The notes beneath the pieces were generated by a model. It was not told where the DNA came from and did not search any database. It saw only the letters and a program-made list of their open reading frames with translations. The translations under genes were made by a program, and so were the position numbers. From Uranotaenia lowii (Eukaryota; Arthropoda; Insecta; Diptera; Culicidae): 64,000 nt of DNA. Of this stretch, positions 1-9,672 are shown piece after piece. Position 1 is the stretch's first letter; each line of letters opens with the position of its first letter. Location: positions 137,567,988 to 137,631,987 of the forward strand of contig NC_073693.1 in the NCBI RefSeq assembly GCF_029784155.1, written 5' to 3'.

Positions 1-963
1 AGTGCCGCCCTATTGATGAAATGATCTTGATTTTGATCTCTTGTTGATTTAAAAAATGTTGACCAGAACATGTTAAAAATTGAAATCATGCTAAAAGATC
101 ACAGGCTTCGGCCATTTACCAAATAAAAAATCATAAATAATAATTTCAAAAAAAGGGTTAACACTAGAGATGTACAAAAATTCAAGCCGAATACCACTAA
201 AAAAACCGTTAAGCCGAATATTTGGCAAACCGAATAGTTGAGCTGAGTATTTGGCCGAATAAATACGCCGAATAGGCGAATATTTATTTTTAAAAATTCA
301 TTCATCAACAGATTTGTCAAAATTTTCAAGTGATGTTGGATATTTTATAGAATATCGAAAAGTAATGTTGGAAAAGCTAGCCAATAACCAAAAACTTAAG
401 GATTCAGTGAAACATTTTAGGTGTATCCGTGTATCTTTCGCTGCCAAATCAGGCCAGGATGCCCAGATATTGTTAAAAGATTTCCGGATTTTCCCGGGTT
501 TATTCACATTATTTGCTAAAAAAAAAATTTTAAAAAACTCAAATTCCTCTTCGAAAAGCTATAGTTTTTGTGTCCAAAAACTATTTTTAAAGTTTTTCAA
601 TTAACTTGAACAGAATTTTTTTTTACACTAAGGTACGATTTGAACGCTGCTAATTTGATTCGATGAAAAATTTAAATTTTAAATTTATTCTTTTACTTTA
701 CTCTTGTATGTTTTGGAATTATGGTTAGACTTTGTTAAGATTCGCCCTACTTTTTCCAAATTTTTCGAAAAAAAAACATCGCTGGAAACAACTTTTCGAC
801 CAGTTCCCATCCGTCATCGTTTGAGAAGTCCTAGAGGACCCAATAGTGAGCCTAAATTTGTATAAAAATGAAGGTTTTTGAGTCCAATAATTGAGAGGAA
901 TGTGAGAGTTGTTTTTTCAAGCTCGATCCGAAAATTTGAATAGAGGAAGTCAAAATTCTCTAA
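1..963. other. AT-rich intergenic DNA with repeat fragments
   Basis: No gene is supported here. Positions 185-290 carry a run of CCGAATA-type motifs, a degenerate simple repeat. Positions 450-600 (a GGCCAGGATGCCC-like start, then a CCGGATTTTCCCGGGTTTATTCAC-type stretch) look like a decayed fragment of the MITE family described at 32179 and 35083. The short reading frames here lack any recognisable domain and overlap the repeats. Confidence 0.55.
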
Positions 964-1374
964 GGCCGGAACAAATATCAATTTCTTCTTTTGTCACCCC
1001 CCCCCCCCCCCCCCTTCAATATTTTCAAAAATCCCGAAGGGGGAAATAAATAAAATTTGAAGTATTTTATGAAAATTTCGGAAAACTTATCGAATATCCG
1101 AAAGATGGCAAGAGCACAAAACGAATTGTGAAAGATAGGAGTCTTATCAACTTTTAAATGCTTCATTTTATTGAACTTTTCGATAAAAAAATACTTGACC
1201 TATGGGCTTTGTGCTATGATATAGTATGCAATTTTATTGCATACAAGCTTTCATACAATGTATTCCAATTTATTAGTTTTTTGCATTATTTTTTATTGTG
1301 CCCCCCCTCCCCCTCCCCCTTTGCATTGATTCAACTCCGAGTGACAGAAGAAGGATTTTATATTTGTTCCGGCC
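964..1374. mobile_element. TIR element (MITE), GGCCGGAACAAATAT ends
   Basis: The two ends are inverted copies. Both begin GGCCGGAACAAATAT when read inward and continue with a CTTCTT-TGTCAC block, giving an arm of about 34 bp with a few mismatches. Long C runs follow inside both ends (about 997-1013 and 1302-1320). At 411 bp with no transposase frame, this is a non-autonomous DNA element. No clear target duplication was found, so the superfamily is unassigned. Confidence 0.6.
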
Positions 1375-2623
1375 AAACTGATTCATCTAGCTGACTTCTA
1401 AATAGGCCTCATTTCATTTCTACAAGGTAGAAAAGCTGCCCACCGGCTAAATAAACAAAATATGGTGGTCAAATCGTCCGCTATTTGTTTGTCGAGTATC
1501 AAAGTTAGTTTTGAAACAGATTAGGATACGTTTAAAACGAAAGGACATTGCAGAATGCAATTCAGTTTTCAATGAGCTCTTAAAAATTTTAAGTACCTTC
1601 TAGTTACACAGTTTGTCAAAAAATTGACTACACTGATCTGCAAACTCTGTGCCGCCAAAACTTTTCACAGGAATAATATTTTGTATTCAAACTTTTTATT
1701 GAGTACTGTTAAGGCAAATATCTCAGTACCTACATATTATCCGACGAGATTTGGCTTTTCTTCTTGTTTGAGGTTTGAAATACAACACTTCTACTTAAAT
1801 TGAATACGCTAGACACAATTTTCCCTTTGTTTGGATAACTTGCAACTATTAAGCCTACCCCTTTTCTGATATGACTTGACGCATTTTCAAGACCAAATAA
1901 TTTTGACTTTTGCAAAGTAAAAAGTTATAGCAGTTTCCTTCTTGTTTACTTTTTTCTTTTCTGTAAAATTCGGGAATGTCAAGTAATTTTTAAAACAAGT
2001 TTCGAACAAAACTAAGATGAGGATATTTTTTGAATAAAAAATTAAATCTTTTTGCAGACTTTAACAAAAATCCATAAAATCCATCATTAGAACGTATCTT
2101 AAAATTTTGTTTTTATTTTCAAAAAAAAAAAAATATATATATTAATAAATTTTAAAGTCAAATATTTTATTTTATTTGAAATATTATCAATACATTTGTC
2201 GTTGTTTGTCATTTCACAAGTTTTTCGTTTTGAAACATAATCTTCTTGGAAGTCAATAAATCTAAATTTTTAATAAGAAAAACATTATTTCAACCATTTG
2301 TATTTTCCAGGACCCAATATTCAAATTGACGGCGATAAAATATTCACAACTTTTAATTTTGAACCATAAAATCTGCGCATTAAAATTTAAAAACGTTTCA
2401 GTTATTTTTATTATGTTTATTCAACTTTTTTGAATCAATCATGATGAACAGTTTAAAAAATGATTCGAAGTAACTACTTTTAAGCTTAATTTTTATGCGC
2501 TATGTTAACTTAATTAGTATTTGCTTTGTGCTTTCAATATTTATAACAACACTTGAACTTCCATATTTTTATTAGTTTATTAGAACGATCTTATTGATCA
2601 TTCAAAAATAGCCCATTTTCTAA
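1375..2623. other. AT-rich DNA without gene
   Basis: No coding signal. Positions about 1803-1875 match a segment at about 29148-29222 in the same orientation (both contain CACAATTTTCCC and CCCTTTTCTGATA), so they are two copies of an otherwise uncharacterised dispersed repeat. Confidence 0.5.
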
Positions 2624-2924
2624 GAGCAAGTTCACTGGTGTTGGGAAAAAGTGGTAGAAATTTTGACGTTTTGAAAATTTTCCCATGTAAAAATGTTTTC
2701 AAGATCTTGGGGCGTTGTATTTTTTTTACAACACTGTTTCTATTTCAGCCGTATGTGATAGAAAATTGCTATTTTTGCATCACAGCATGCGAAAATACAA
2801 CACGTGTTGTAAAAAAACTAGAAGATCACAGATCTTGAAAATGTTTTCGCATGGGAAAATTTTCAGAATGTGCCGTAAGTGTCAAAATTTCTACCACTTT
2901 TTCCCAACACCAGTGAACTTGCTC
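2624..2924. mobile_element. PIF/Harbinger-like foldback MITE
   Basis: The terminal 44 bp on the left (GAGCAAGTTCACTGGTG...) are a perfect inverted copy of the right end. The symmetry continues imperfectly inward, so the 301-bp element could fold almost entirely into a hairpin. TAA flanks it on both sides (2621-2623 and 2925-2927). A 3-bp TAA/TTA target duplication is the known hallmark of PIF/Harbinger (Tourist-type MITEs). There is no transposase, and the small frames inside are artefacts of the palindrome. The perfect arms suggest a young or recently homogenised copy. Confidence 0.75.
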
Positions 2925-3593
2925 TAACCTGTCATTTGTCAGTGTAGAATTTGAATGAAATATGTTGTATTATAAATATATTAAATTATTTTTGTGTACT
3001 TTTAAAAATGATTTTTCCTGGCTTTTATTTTGATAATTGGTAGAATTGGAATAGAATAAAATATTTTTTGTTTGACTTTGATTATTGGCACTCTTGTTTG
3101 ATATGAAATATACTTTTTTGTTTATATAAAAAGAAATTTAACTATCAAATTTGGGCTTTGAATAAATTCCTTTAAAAAAAATGATTTTTTATTTTAATCG
3201 AAAATTTTAAATCGTGATTAGAGAAGATTCAATCAAACTCTCCGCTGAAAAAGAAGAAAGAAATGTAAATGAAGATGAATAATAATTCAAAATTATTATC
3301 ATTTTGCTAAGCAATTTTTAATTATGGAGAATTTTTTAACTGGATCTGAAATTTATTTTAGAATTCGGTTTTCAATTCTTTTTAAATCTGGTGTTATATT
3401 CTAAATTTGTATTTCTTTTTCTGTACACTGATTCAGATGGTAGCAACTTTAAATTCTGGTATTTCCTCGAAATTTTTATTTGCAATTTTTTGTCTGATGT
3501 TTTGGGAGTATTGACTTCAGATTTGTAAACTAGACTGCTTAAAATTTATTTTCAAGCAAATTTCTAATCCTGAATAATGAACCTAAATTTTAA
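2925..3593. other. AT-rich DNA without gene
   Basis: Strongly AT-rich; no open frame, RNA gene or clear repeat boundary seen. Confidence 0.5.
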
Positions 3594-4530
3594 TCTATAT
3601 ACCTATTTATAAAAATGGATTTTTGTCTGTCTGTCTGCCTTTTCCCTATAGACTCGGAAACTACTGAACCGATTTGCGGGAAACTTGGCAAGTGGGGGTA
3701 TTGGAGGCTGGGGAAGGTTCCTATTATGGTTTGAGACCCCTACTCTAACAAAAAAGGGGGTAGAGTGCCTCGATCAATCAAATTGTACCAAATTTGAAGT
3801 GGGAGGGCATTTGGGTACGAAAAATATTTCGCTGATTATTTGAGATTCCTCCTTCTTTCCAGTGGGGAGATAAGAAGAGAATAGCTCCCATGCAATTTTT
3901 AACATAACTGGAGAACTAATCGAATAAAAATTGGTATGGGAGGGTATTTGGGAGCCCCTCCCTCCTTCCAATTGGGAAATAGGAGAAAAGGATAGGTGTC
4001 CTTGCTTACAGGTTTTTACATAACTGAAGAACAAATCAAGCAAATAAAACCAAATTTGGCATAGGATGGTATTAATTGTACGATTCCTGTACAATTTTTT
4101 ACATAATTCGAGAAATATTCAAGCAAGTGGAATACGTGAAATATTTCTTTGATTATTTGACACCCCTGCCCTCTTCCATTGGAAAGATAGGAATGGAGGA
4201 GATAGTTACCACTCCCTCCTTCCAGGTGGGAGATTGGAAACGAACTCCTCTACAATTTTTTGCATAACTTGACGATTTATCAAGCCAATGGAAGAGAACT
4301 TGGTATGGGAGAGGATGTGATACGAGAAATGGTTACATGACTATTTGAAACCTTTCCATTCTTTCATCGGGGATGGAGAAGGGAGGCTCCCATACCAAGC
4401 TTTACATGGAAAAGGATTAGAGCACGAGAAATGGTTGTATTAGAATTTGAAACACCACTCTTCTTCCATTTCGTTTATAGGAAGAAGAGAAGGGGCCCTT
4501 ATACAATTTTGTTGGCATATCTTAACCCTC
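3594..4530 (+). mobile_element. Helitron-like repeat with internal ~150-bp tandem units
   Basis: The stretch starts with TC after A and runs through TATAAAAATGGATTTTTG, several GTCT units, and an ACTACTGAACCGATTTGC segment. I know this arrangement from 5' ends of insect Helitron-type dispersed repeats. From 3773 onward, four or five degenerate units of about 150 bp follow, each with CTTCCA-GGGGAGATAGGAAG-like, ACATAACT-GA and CAAGCAA blocks. No Rep/helicase frame is present, so the copy is non-autonomous. The CTRR hairpin end was not found, so the right border is approximate. Confidence 0.4.
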
Positions 4531-5437
4531 CTTCGCATTAGAGAGTCAATTTGACACTATTGCATGTTTGAATGCTTGTAACTTTGTTCAGGAGCATAAA
4601 AAACAAAAACATATTCGGGGACTCTAAATGAATTCAAAAGTTCTTTAATATTGCATCTTTACTTTTTTTACGGGCGAACCCTGGAAGCCTCGACCAAAAA
4701 GCTCCCTTTTCCGACTTGGAGTGTCAATTTGACACTCCAAAAGTAAAATCTACCTAAGTCGTTTGAATTATTATGAATTTCATATGAAACTTATATCATT
4801 AGAAACCTTGTAATGTCAGTAAAATATGTTTAGAACATTGTATACAGCTAAAGACACTAGTTTTCTCGTTATTCAGCGGAAAAGAAAAAAAAATCTGAAA
4901 AAAACATGCCTCAGAAAAACTGTTGCAGTTCATATATTACACGTCCAAAAAAATATTTGCCTTATGCATATGAAAGCTGAAGTTAATGCCTACATCATGA
5001 AAATTTTTTTAAGTTCAAAAAAAGTGGTCTGAAAAACCTACTTTTCATTCGATCGCTTGTAAAGACTGTTTAAGGGGTGGTAAAGTTTAAAAAAAATATG
5101 ACTACAAAATTTATTCTAATTCTAACATTTTGTTGTATTTAGATTTTTGATGCACGAAAAATGAATTTACTAAATTTTTTCAAAGTTGACTACTTTACGC
5201 GATTATTTAACTATTGAAATTTCTTGCCTTTTTTTAATTCAGCGTTAAGTTGCACCCGGATTTTCAGTGCTTTTTTGCCGTTTGAAGCAATTAAAACTAT
5301 ATTTGTTGGAAAGGAAATTTAATTTACATTCTAATGAGGTGCAACAATTTAGGCTGTGAGATTTCACAATAATATGAAAATTATAAACGTAAATTAATTC
5401 CTGAATGTCTAGAACCACAAACAGAACGCGTCCAGCA
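4531..5437. repeat. Dispersed repeat with a GTGTCAA/TTGACAC palindrome
   Basis: Positions 4716-4740 form an odd palindrome of two 12-bp arms (TTGGAGTGTCAA and its complement) around one base. A related AGTCAATTTGACACT motif lies near 4546. The rest is AT-rich; the 68-codon frame at 4826-5032 has no recognisable feature. Confidence 0.45.
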
Positions 5438-5450
5438 GAAGGTTTTTGTT

Positions 5451-5803
5451 TGCTCTCAAAGTTCTACGGTGGAAAGTGATTAAGGAAGAGAGCCCAGCAA
5501 AATGCTCAAAATAATGATGTCGTGCGTTTTTTGGTTGGAAATATTCTATTGATTGTAGGTAGTTCGCGTTTGCTAGTCACGATACGCATCATTATTGTGA
5601 AATTTTCAGAAACGTCGCTGGTGAACTGACAACAAAACAAAGACTTCCGACAATCTAGTACTTCATTTTTCTTTGTCGGAAGTCTTTCTGAATTCGGAAG
5701 TCCGGACTTCCGAAGTAAAATTTAGTGCTGGCGCGTTAATACTTCGTGCATTTTGCTTGGCTCTCTGCCTAAATTATCTCCCACCGTTGGACTCGGAGAG
5801 CAC
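5451..5803. repeat. Inverted repeat enclosing a palindromic 126-bp segment
   Basis: 5451-5505 and 5748-5803 are imperfect inverted copies sharing AGAGAGCC-AGCAAAATGC, a CGGTGG block and GCTCTC. Between them lies copy 1 (5609-5734) of a 126-bp segment repeated directly at 6122-6247. Copy 1 contains the perfect 18-bp palindrome CGGAAGTCCGGACTTCCG at 5695-5712 and a longer AAGACTTCCGACA.../TGTCGGAAGTCTT hairpin. This may be a foldback element or a duplicated regulatory segment. Confidence 0.55.
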
Positions 5804-6121
5804 CTGAGTGGAATTGTTCAACATTTGTCTTGTCAAAAAACCTTCGGAATTATTATTGAACTTATTATTGAAATCGTGGGACTCAACAAGACCAAATCTA
5901 GAGTTTGTTTTGATTAGGTCGTATGAACCAACAAAGGCAAAATTGAGTTATTTACAGCAATCGACTAAAAAACATGTATTCTACGTTAGGTAAAAATTTG
6001 GTTTCATTTGATCAATTAATAAATTTTAGATCATGAATTAAATTTGGGACGTATGATGACTTTCTCATTTTCGGGTGCAATTTGGTTTTAACGGCTATTG
6101 TGAATTTTAATATAATTTTTA

Positions 6122-6247
6122 GAAACGTCGCTGGTGAACTGGCCACAAAACACAGACTACCGACAATCTAGTACTTCACTTTTCTTTGTCTGAAGTCTTT
6201 CGGAAGTCGGAAGTCCGGACTTCCGATGTAAAATTTAGTGCTGGCGC
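6122..6247 (+). repeat. Direct repeat of the 126-bp palindromic segment
   Basis: Same length as the copy at 5609-5734 and very similar by eye. It starts GAAACGTCGCTGGTGAACTG and ends TTTAGTGCTGGCGC, with the 18-bp CGGAAGTCCGGACTTCCG palindrome at 6208-6225. It sits directly upstream of a possible first exon. Confidence 0.65.
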
Positions 6248-6289
6248 TATTATATTTGCCTCGCGCTATATTGCCGTGCATGCAAAAAG

Positions 6290-6448
6290 TCACAAAACAA
6301 CAGTTCGGCGTAGTGGTTGAAGCGACCTTTTGCATTTTTTCAGGGAAAGTGTTCAGAAAGTGTATACAAAAGTGATAATATCAATCAGCTATCGTGTTGA
6401 ATAGAAGTTTTAGTTGTCTTGGAACAGAGGGATTTAATACGTCACCAG
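6290..6448 (+). other. Candidate non-coding first exon with strong 5' splice site
   Basis: The segment ends CAG|GTAAGC at 6448/6449, a near-consensus donor. A TTTTACAG acceptor lies 65 bp on at 6513, giving an intron of typical dipteran size. The sequence is gene-leader-like (AGTGTTCAGAAAGTGTATAC). A possible second exon from 6514 reads open in two frames for about 40-50 codons and is then stopped. No protein family is recognised. It could be the start of a long gene whose coding exons lie elsewhere, a non-coding RNA, or chance. Confidence 0.3.
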
Positions 6449-6656
6449 GTAAGCTTAATTTATGTTAATTTATGCTGCGCAAAATCGCAGAATATCAGTC
6501 TCATATTTTACAGAGTCAGCCAAATCAATTAGCGGCTATTTGGATACGTTTCCGCACTCTTGGAACGATCATCGGAATAACAGTAATCCACCAATACGAA
6601 ATCTTAATTCTAATATGTGTTGTGAGCTTACTTGGTTGAATGAATCAAAGCAATCA

Positions 6657-6709
6657 AAAGATTCCCTTTAATTCAACCACGGTACCGTGGTTGAATTAAG
6701 GCAATCTTT
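6657..6709. repeat. 53-bp near-perfect palindrome
   Basis: The inner 32 bp (6668-6699), centred on GGTACC, are perfectly self-complementary. The symmetry extends outward through AAAGATT-CC...GG-AATCTTT with one mismatch and a single-base offset. There is no T-run or element signature around it. Confidence 0.7.
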
Positions 6710-7249
6710 CGAAACTTTAATACTGACACAAAAAAAAACAAAAACGAAAAACTTAAACAGTTCTCTCGGACATAACAAGTTAATTATAAATGTAAGTTAA
6801 CTGAATTTATAACTTATAATATCAAACTACCCATTGCTTAATATATTTTAGTATGAAGCACTTTTCTACCCGTATTTGTTTTTTTTTTCATACCCCAATC
6901 AAGAACACACCCGAATAGCAATGATCATAATAATAATATGTCCGAACATTGATTTAACATAATTTAACAATGAATTTCAAAGTAAAATCTCATTATTTAA
7001 GAACCATTTCAGATCATGATATTACCACAAGTTTCGAAGTGACCTTAAATTTATTCATAATACTTCATAATTACCAAATACACGGGATTCAGCATATAAC
7101 AATAGTTTTCTTGTGATATACAATTTCACAGTGTTTTTCTTGGTAAAATTTAAATCCAAACGATAACAAACATTGGTAAATTTTTACTCCTTTTGCATAT
7201 TTATTATTTTTCGTGCAAAGACAAATTTTCATTCAACGCGCGCCATTTT
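6710..7249. other. AT-rich DNA without gene
   Basis: No open frame, repeat border or RNA gene recognised. Confidence 0.45.
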
Positions 7250-7635
7250 TTTTTTCGGATGGTTTTGTCGCGATTTTTCTCGGATTAAATCTAATTTTCG
7301 GACAAGTTCTTTTTTGCGGACACAGCAGGGATTCAATCGGAAGGCATAGGCACAAACCCCGGTGGTCTTGGTGAGTACTTTTGGTGCGCATTTGTGCGCA
7401 TTTATAGTGAACTTATTATTATTTATTGAAAATTATGTCTTTTCAGAGGCAGATTTCGCTGCTCGAGCCTGAGATGTGGTTAGCATTATTGGCTGTATTG
7501 GAAAGAGGTCCTGACTCTGGAGCACAACGCAAAATGAAGTACTCGCTCAACTTCGGGGCCTGGGGCTTAAATAAGCGGCCTTCCAAGTTATGGTTACAAA
7601 GAAGAAAGCTCACCGAGATGCCGGTAGAAATTTAG
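7250..7635 (+). pseudogene. Candidate two-exon gene fragment, unidentified
   Basis: A donor CTTG|GTGAGTA at 7370/7371 and an acceptor TGTCTTTTCAG at 7446 bound a 76-bp intron. The downstream exon (from 7447) is open to the TAG at 7633-7635 in a frame reading RQISLLEPEMWLALLAVLER. A second frame of the same exon also reads protein-like near its end (TKKKAHRDAGRNLGIVEKVA) but with stops before it. The first exon is interrupted by stops. I do not recognise the protein. It may be a decayed gene or a chance pair of splice sites. Confidence 0.3.
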
Positions 7636-8155
7636 GAATAGTGGAAAAAGTTGCAAAGTAAATATTTAAAACATTTCCTAAATAAATAACCATTTTGAAC
7701 AAATAAAAATAGTCCATTATAAGTAGAAAATGTATCCATCGAAAAGAAAATTAAAAATAACAAATTCCAACCATGACATTTTACGGTACCGGGGGTTTTT
7801 ACATAATATGAATAAACATTGAAGTTCATTATAGTTGATACGATGAAAATACTATCAAAGACAATGAGTTCCACGGTTCCCATTAGAAAAACTGGAAGCT
7901 GTAATAACCATGAACTAAATAGTTTTGTGTTTTCAAATGTATGGAAAAAAAATGATTTTTTCATGGTTAATTTGCTTAGCAACCCCCCTTTTTCATGGTC
8001 ATTTTTGCCAAAACCATAAATTTCATTGTTGAAAACAATGAATTTGACAATGCATTCAAGGTTTCATATCCAATGATTATATTATAGTGCCAACCATTAA
8101 TTCCCAAAACCATAAATTCATGGGTTTTTCACGATGTTTTTCTATTCGGGCAGTA
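7636..8155. other. AT-rich DNA without gene
   Basis: Contains scattered ACCATGA/ACCATAAA motifs; no gene or clear element border. Confidence 0.4.
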
Positions 8156-8189
8156 CACTGAGGTTTTTTTTACGCAGTTTTTCGTCCCG

Positions 8190-8410
8190 CGTAAAAAAAA
8201 AATCGCGTAAAAAAACCGCGTTAATTCGAAAATCCGCGTAAAAAAACCGCGTTAATTCGAAAATCCGCGTAAAAAAAACTGCGTTAATTCGAAAATCCGC
8301 GTAAAAAAAACCTCGTTAATTTAAAAATCCACGTAAAAAAACCCCGAAATTCAAAAATCCCCGTAAAAATCCATTTTTATTAAAAAATTCGCGCAAAAAA
8401 GCACGTTACT
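8190..8410 (+). repeat. Tandem array, ~30-bp unit
   Basis: About seven units built from TTAATTCGAAAATCCGCG and TAAAAAAAC blocks, progressively degenerate to the right. The same unit recurs at 10945-11050. Confidence 0.75.
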
Positions 8411-8550
8411 AAAAAAACGCGTAAGAACCATGATTATTTAAAAATTTGCGTACAATGATAGTTTATTTTTAAGATAAAAAAACAAAATCAATTAGATTAA
8501 TAGAATAGTAGTATATAGTGAGGCTTATTTGACAGTGTGGAATTCTGATC

Positions 8551-8840
8551 GTCTCATGTCTCATGTCTCAGGTCTCATGTTCCATGTCTCAGGTCTTATG
8601 TCTCAGGTCTCATGTCTCATGTCTCAGGTCTCAGGTCTCATGTCTCATGTTTCATGCCTCATGTCTCACGTCTCAGGTCTCAGGTCTCATGTCTCATGTC
8701 TCATGTCTCAGGTTTCAGGTCTCAGGTCTCATGTCTCAGGTCTTATGTCTCATGTCTCATGTCTCATGTCTCAAATCTCAGGTCTCATGTCTCATGTCTC
8801 ATGGCTCATGTCTCATGTCTCAGGTCTCATGTCTCATGTC
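8551..8840 (+). repeat. 7-bp satellite block 1 (GTCTCAT/GTCTCAG)
   Basis: About 41 head-to-tail 7-bp units, mostly GTCTCAT and GTCTCAG, with few indels. Because the unit is 7 bp and lacks stops, all three forward frames stay open and encode heptads such as MSHVSGL or MSQVSCL. These three overlapping frames are artefacts of the repeat, not genes. Confidence 0.9.
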
Positions 8841-9442
8841 GGGTGAGGCGGGTGAGTCACCTGAGTCGGTGTAGGATGAATTCTTCGCCGGGAATGACAG
8901 GCGCGAGTCCAGGATAAGCTGCTCTCGATCGGCACACGGACGGGCAAAGAGGAGAGGGCCTCGAGCCAAGCCAAGCGGAGCCAAGATCTCGAGTCGTTAG
9001 AGGAGAGGTCATTGGTCTCTTGCAGTGGTCTCGAACAGAGGCGGAGCGCATGTTTTTCGTGGGAACCAAGCTAGTCTCGATTTGCGAGTAAAGGCCGGAT
9101 CTCGAGTCGTCAGAGGAGAGGTCCTTAGTCTTGAATCGTAACAAGAGGCAGGGTATATATGCTGGAGTTTGACTCGAACTGGAGTTTGCCGATGAGCGCT
9201 TAAGCGCGGACATGGTCTCCCATCTTGGGTACAGCCTTCGTTGCAGGTCCGGATGGGAATTATGGCCAGAGGCCCCAGGTGGACTTTATGGCGTAGGGGT
9301 ACATAGTATCATGAGTCGTCCAATTGCACCCATGGACCCAGAGTAGCATACTGGGGGGACTCGGTCGCTCGCCGTGCCTTGGAATGCAATCCGTAAAAAG
9401 GATTTACCACCTGGGTGATCAACTAATAAAAAAAACAAAAAA
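8841..9442 (+). other. GC-richer insert between satellite blocks
   Basis: This 602-bp stretch is clearly richer in G+C than its surroundings. It contains two related segments (CTCGAGTCGTTAGAGGAGAG at about 8988 and a near copy at about 9101) and a TATATAT box at about 9154. It ends in an A-rich tail (AATAAAAAAAACAAAAAAA, about 9424-9442) directly against block 2. An A-rich tail and an internal promoter-like box suggest a retroposed sequence or a non-LTR 3' fragment, but no family is recognised and no frame is convincing. Confidence 0.4.
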
Positions 9443-9672
9443 ATGTCTCATGTCTCATGTCTCAGGTCTCATGTCTCAGGTCTCATGTCTTAGGTCTTAT
9501 GTCTCATGTCTCAGGTCTCGTGTCTCATGTCTCAGGTCTCAAGTCTCAGGTCTCATGTCTCATGTCTCGTGTCACAGATCTCGAGTCTCATATTTCAGGT
9601 CTCAAATCTCAGGTCTCATGTCTCAGGTCTCAGGTCTCAAGTCTCAGGTCTCAGGTCTCAGATCTCATGTAT
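9443..9672 (+). repeat. 7-bp satellite block 2 (GTCTCAT/GTCTCAG)
   Basis: Same unit and orientation as block 1, about 33 units, somewhat more degenerate toward the right. All three forward frames are open for the same trivial reason. Confidence 0.9.

Noticed and set aside
8551..9672. Regularly spaced repeats that might suggest a CRISPR array
   Set aside because: Units are directly adjacent 7-mers without spacers, and the genome is eukaryotic.
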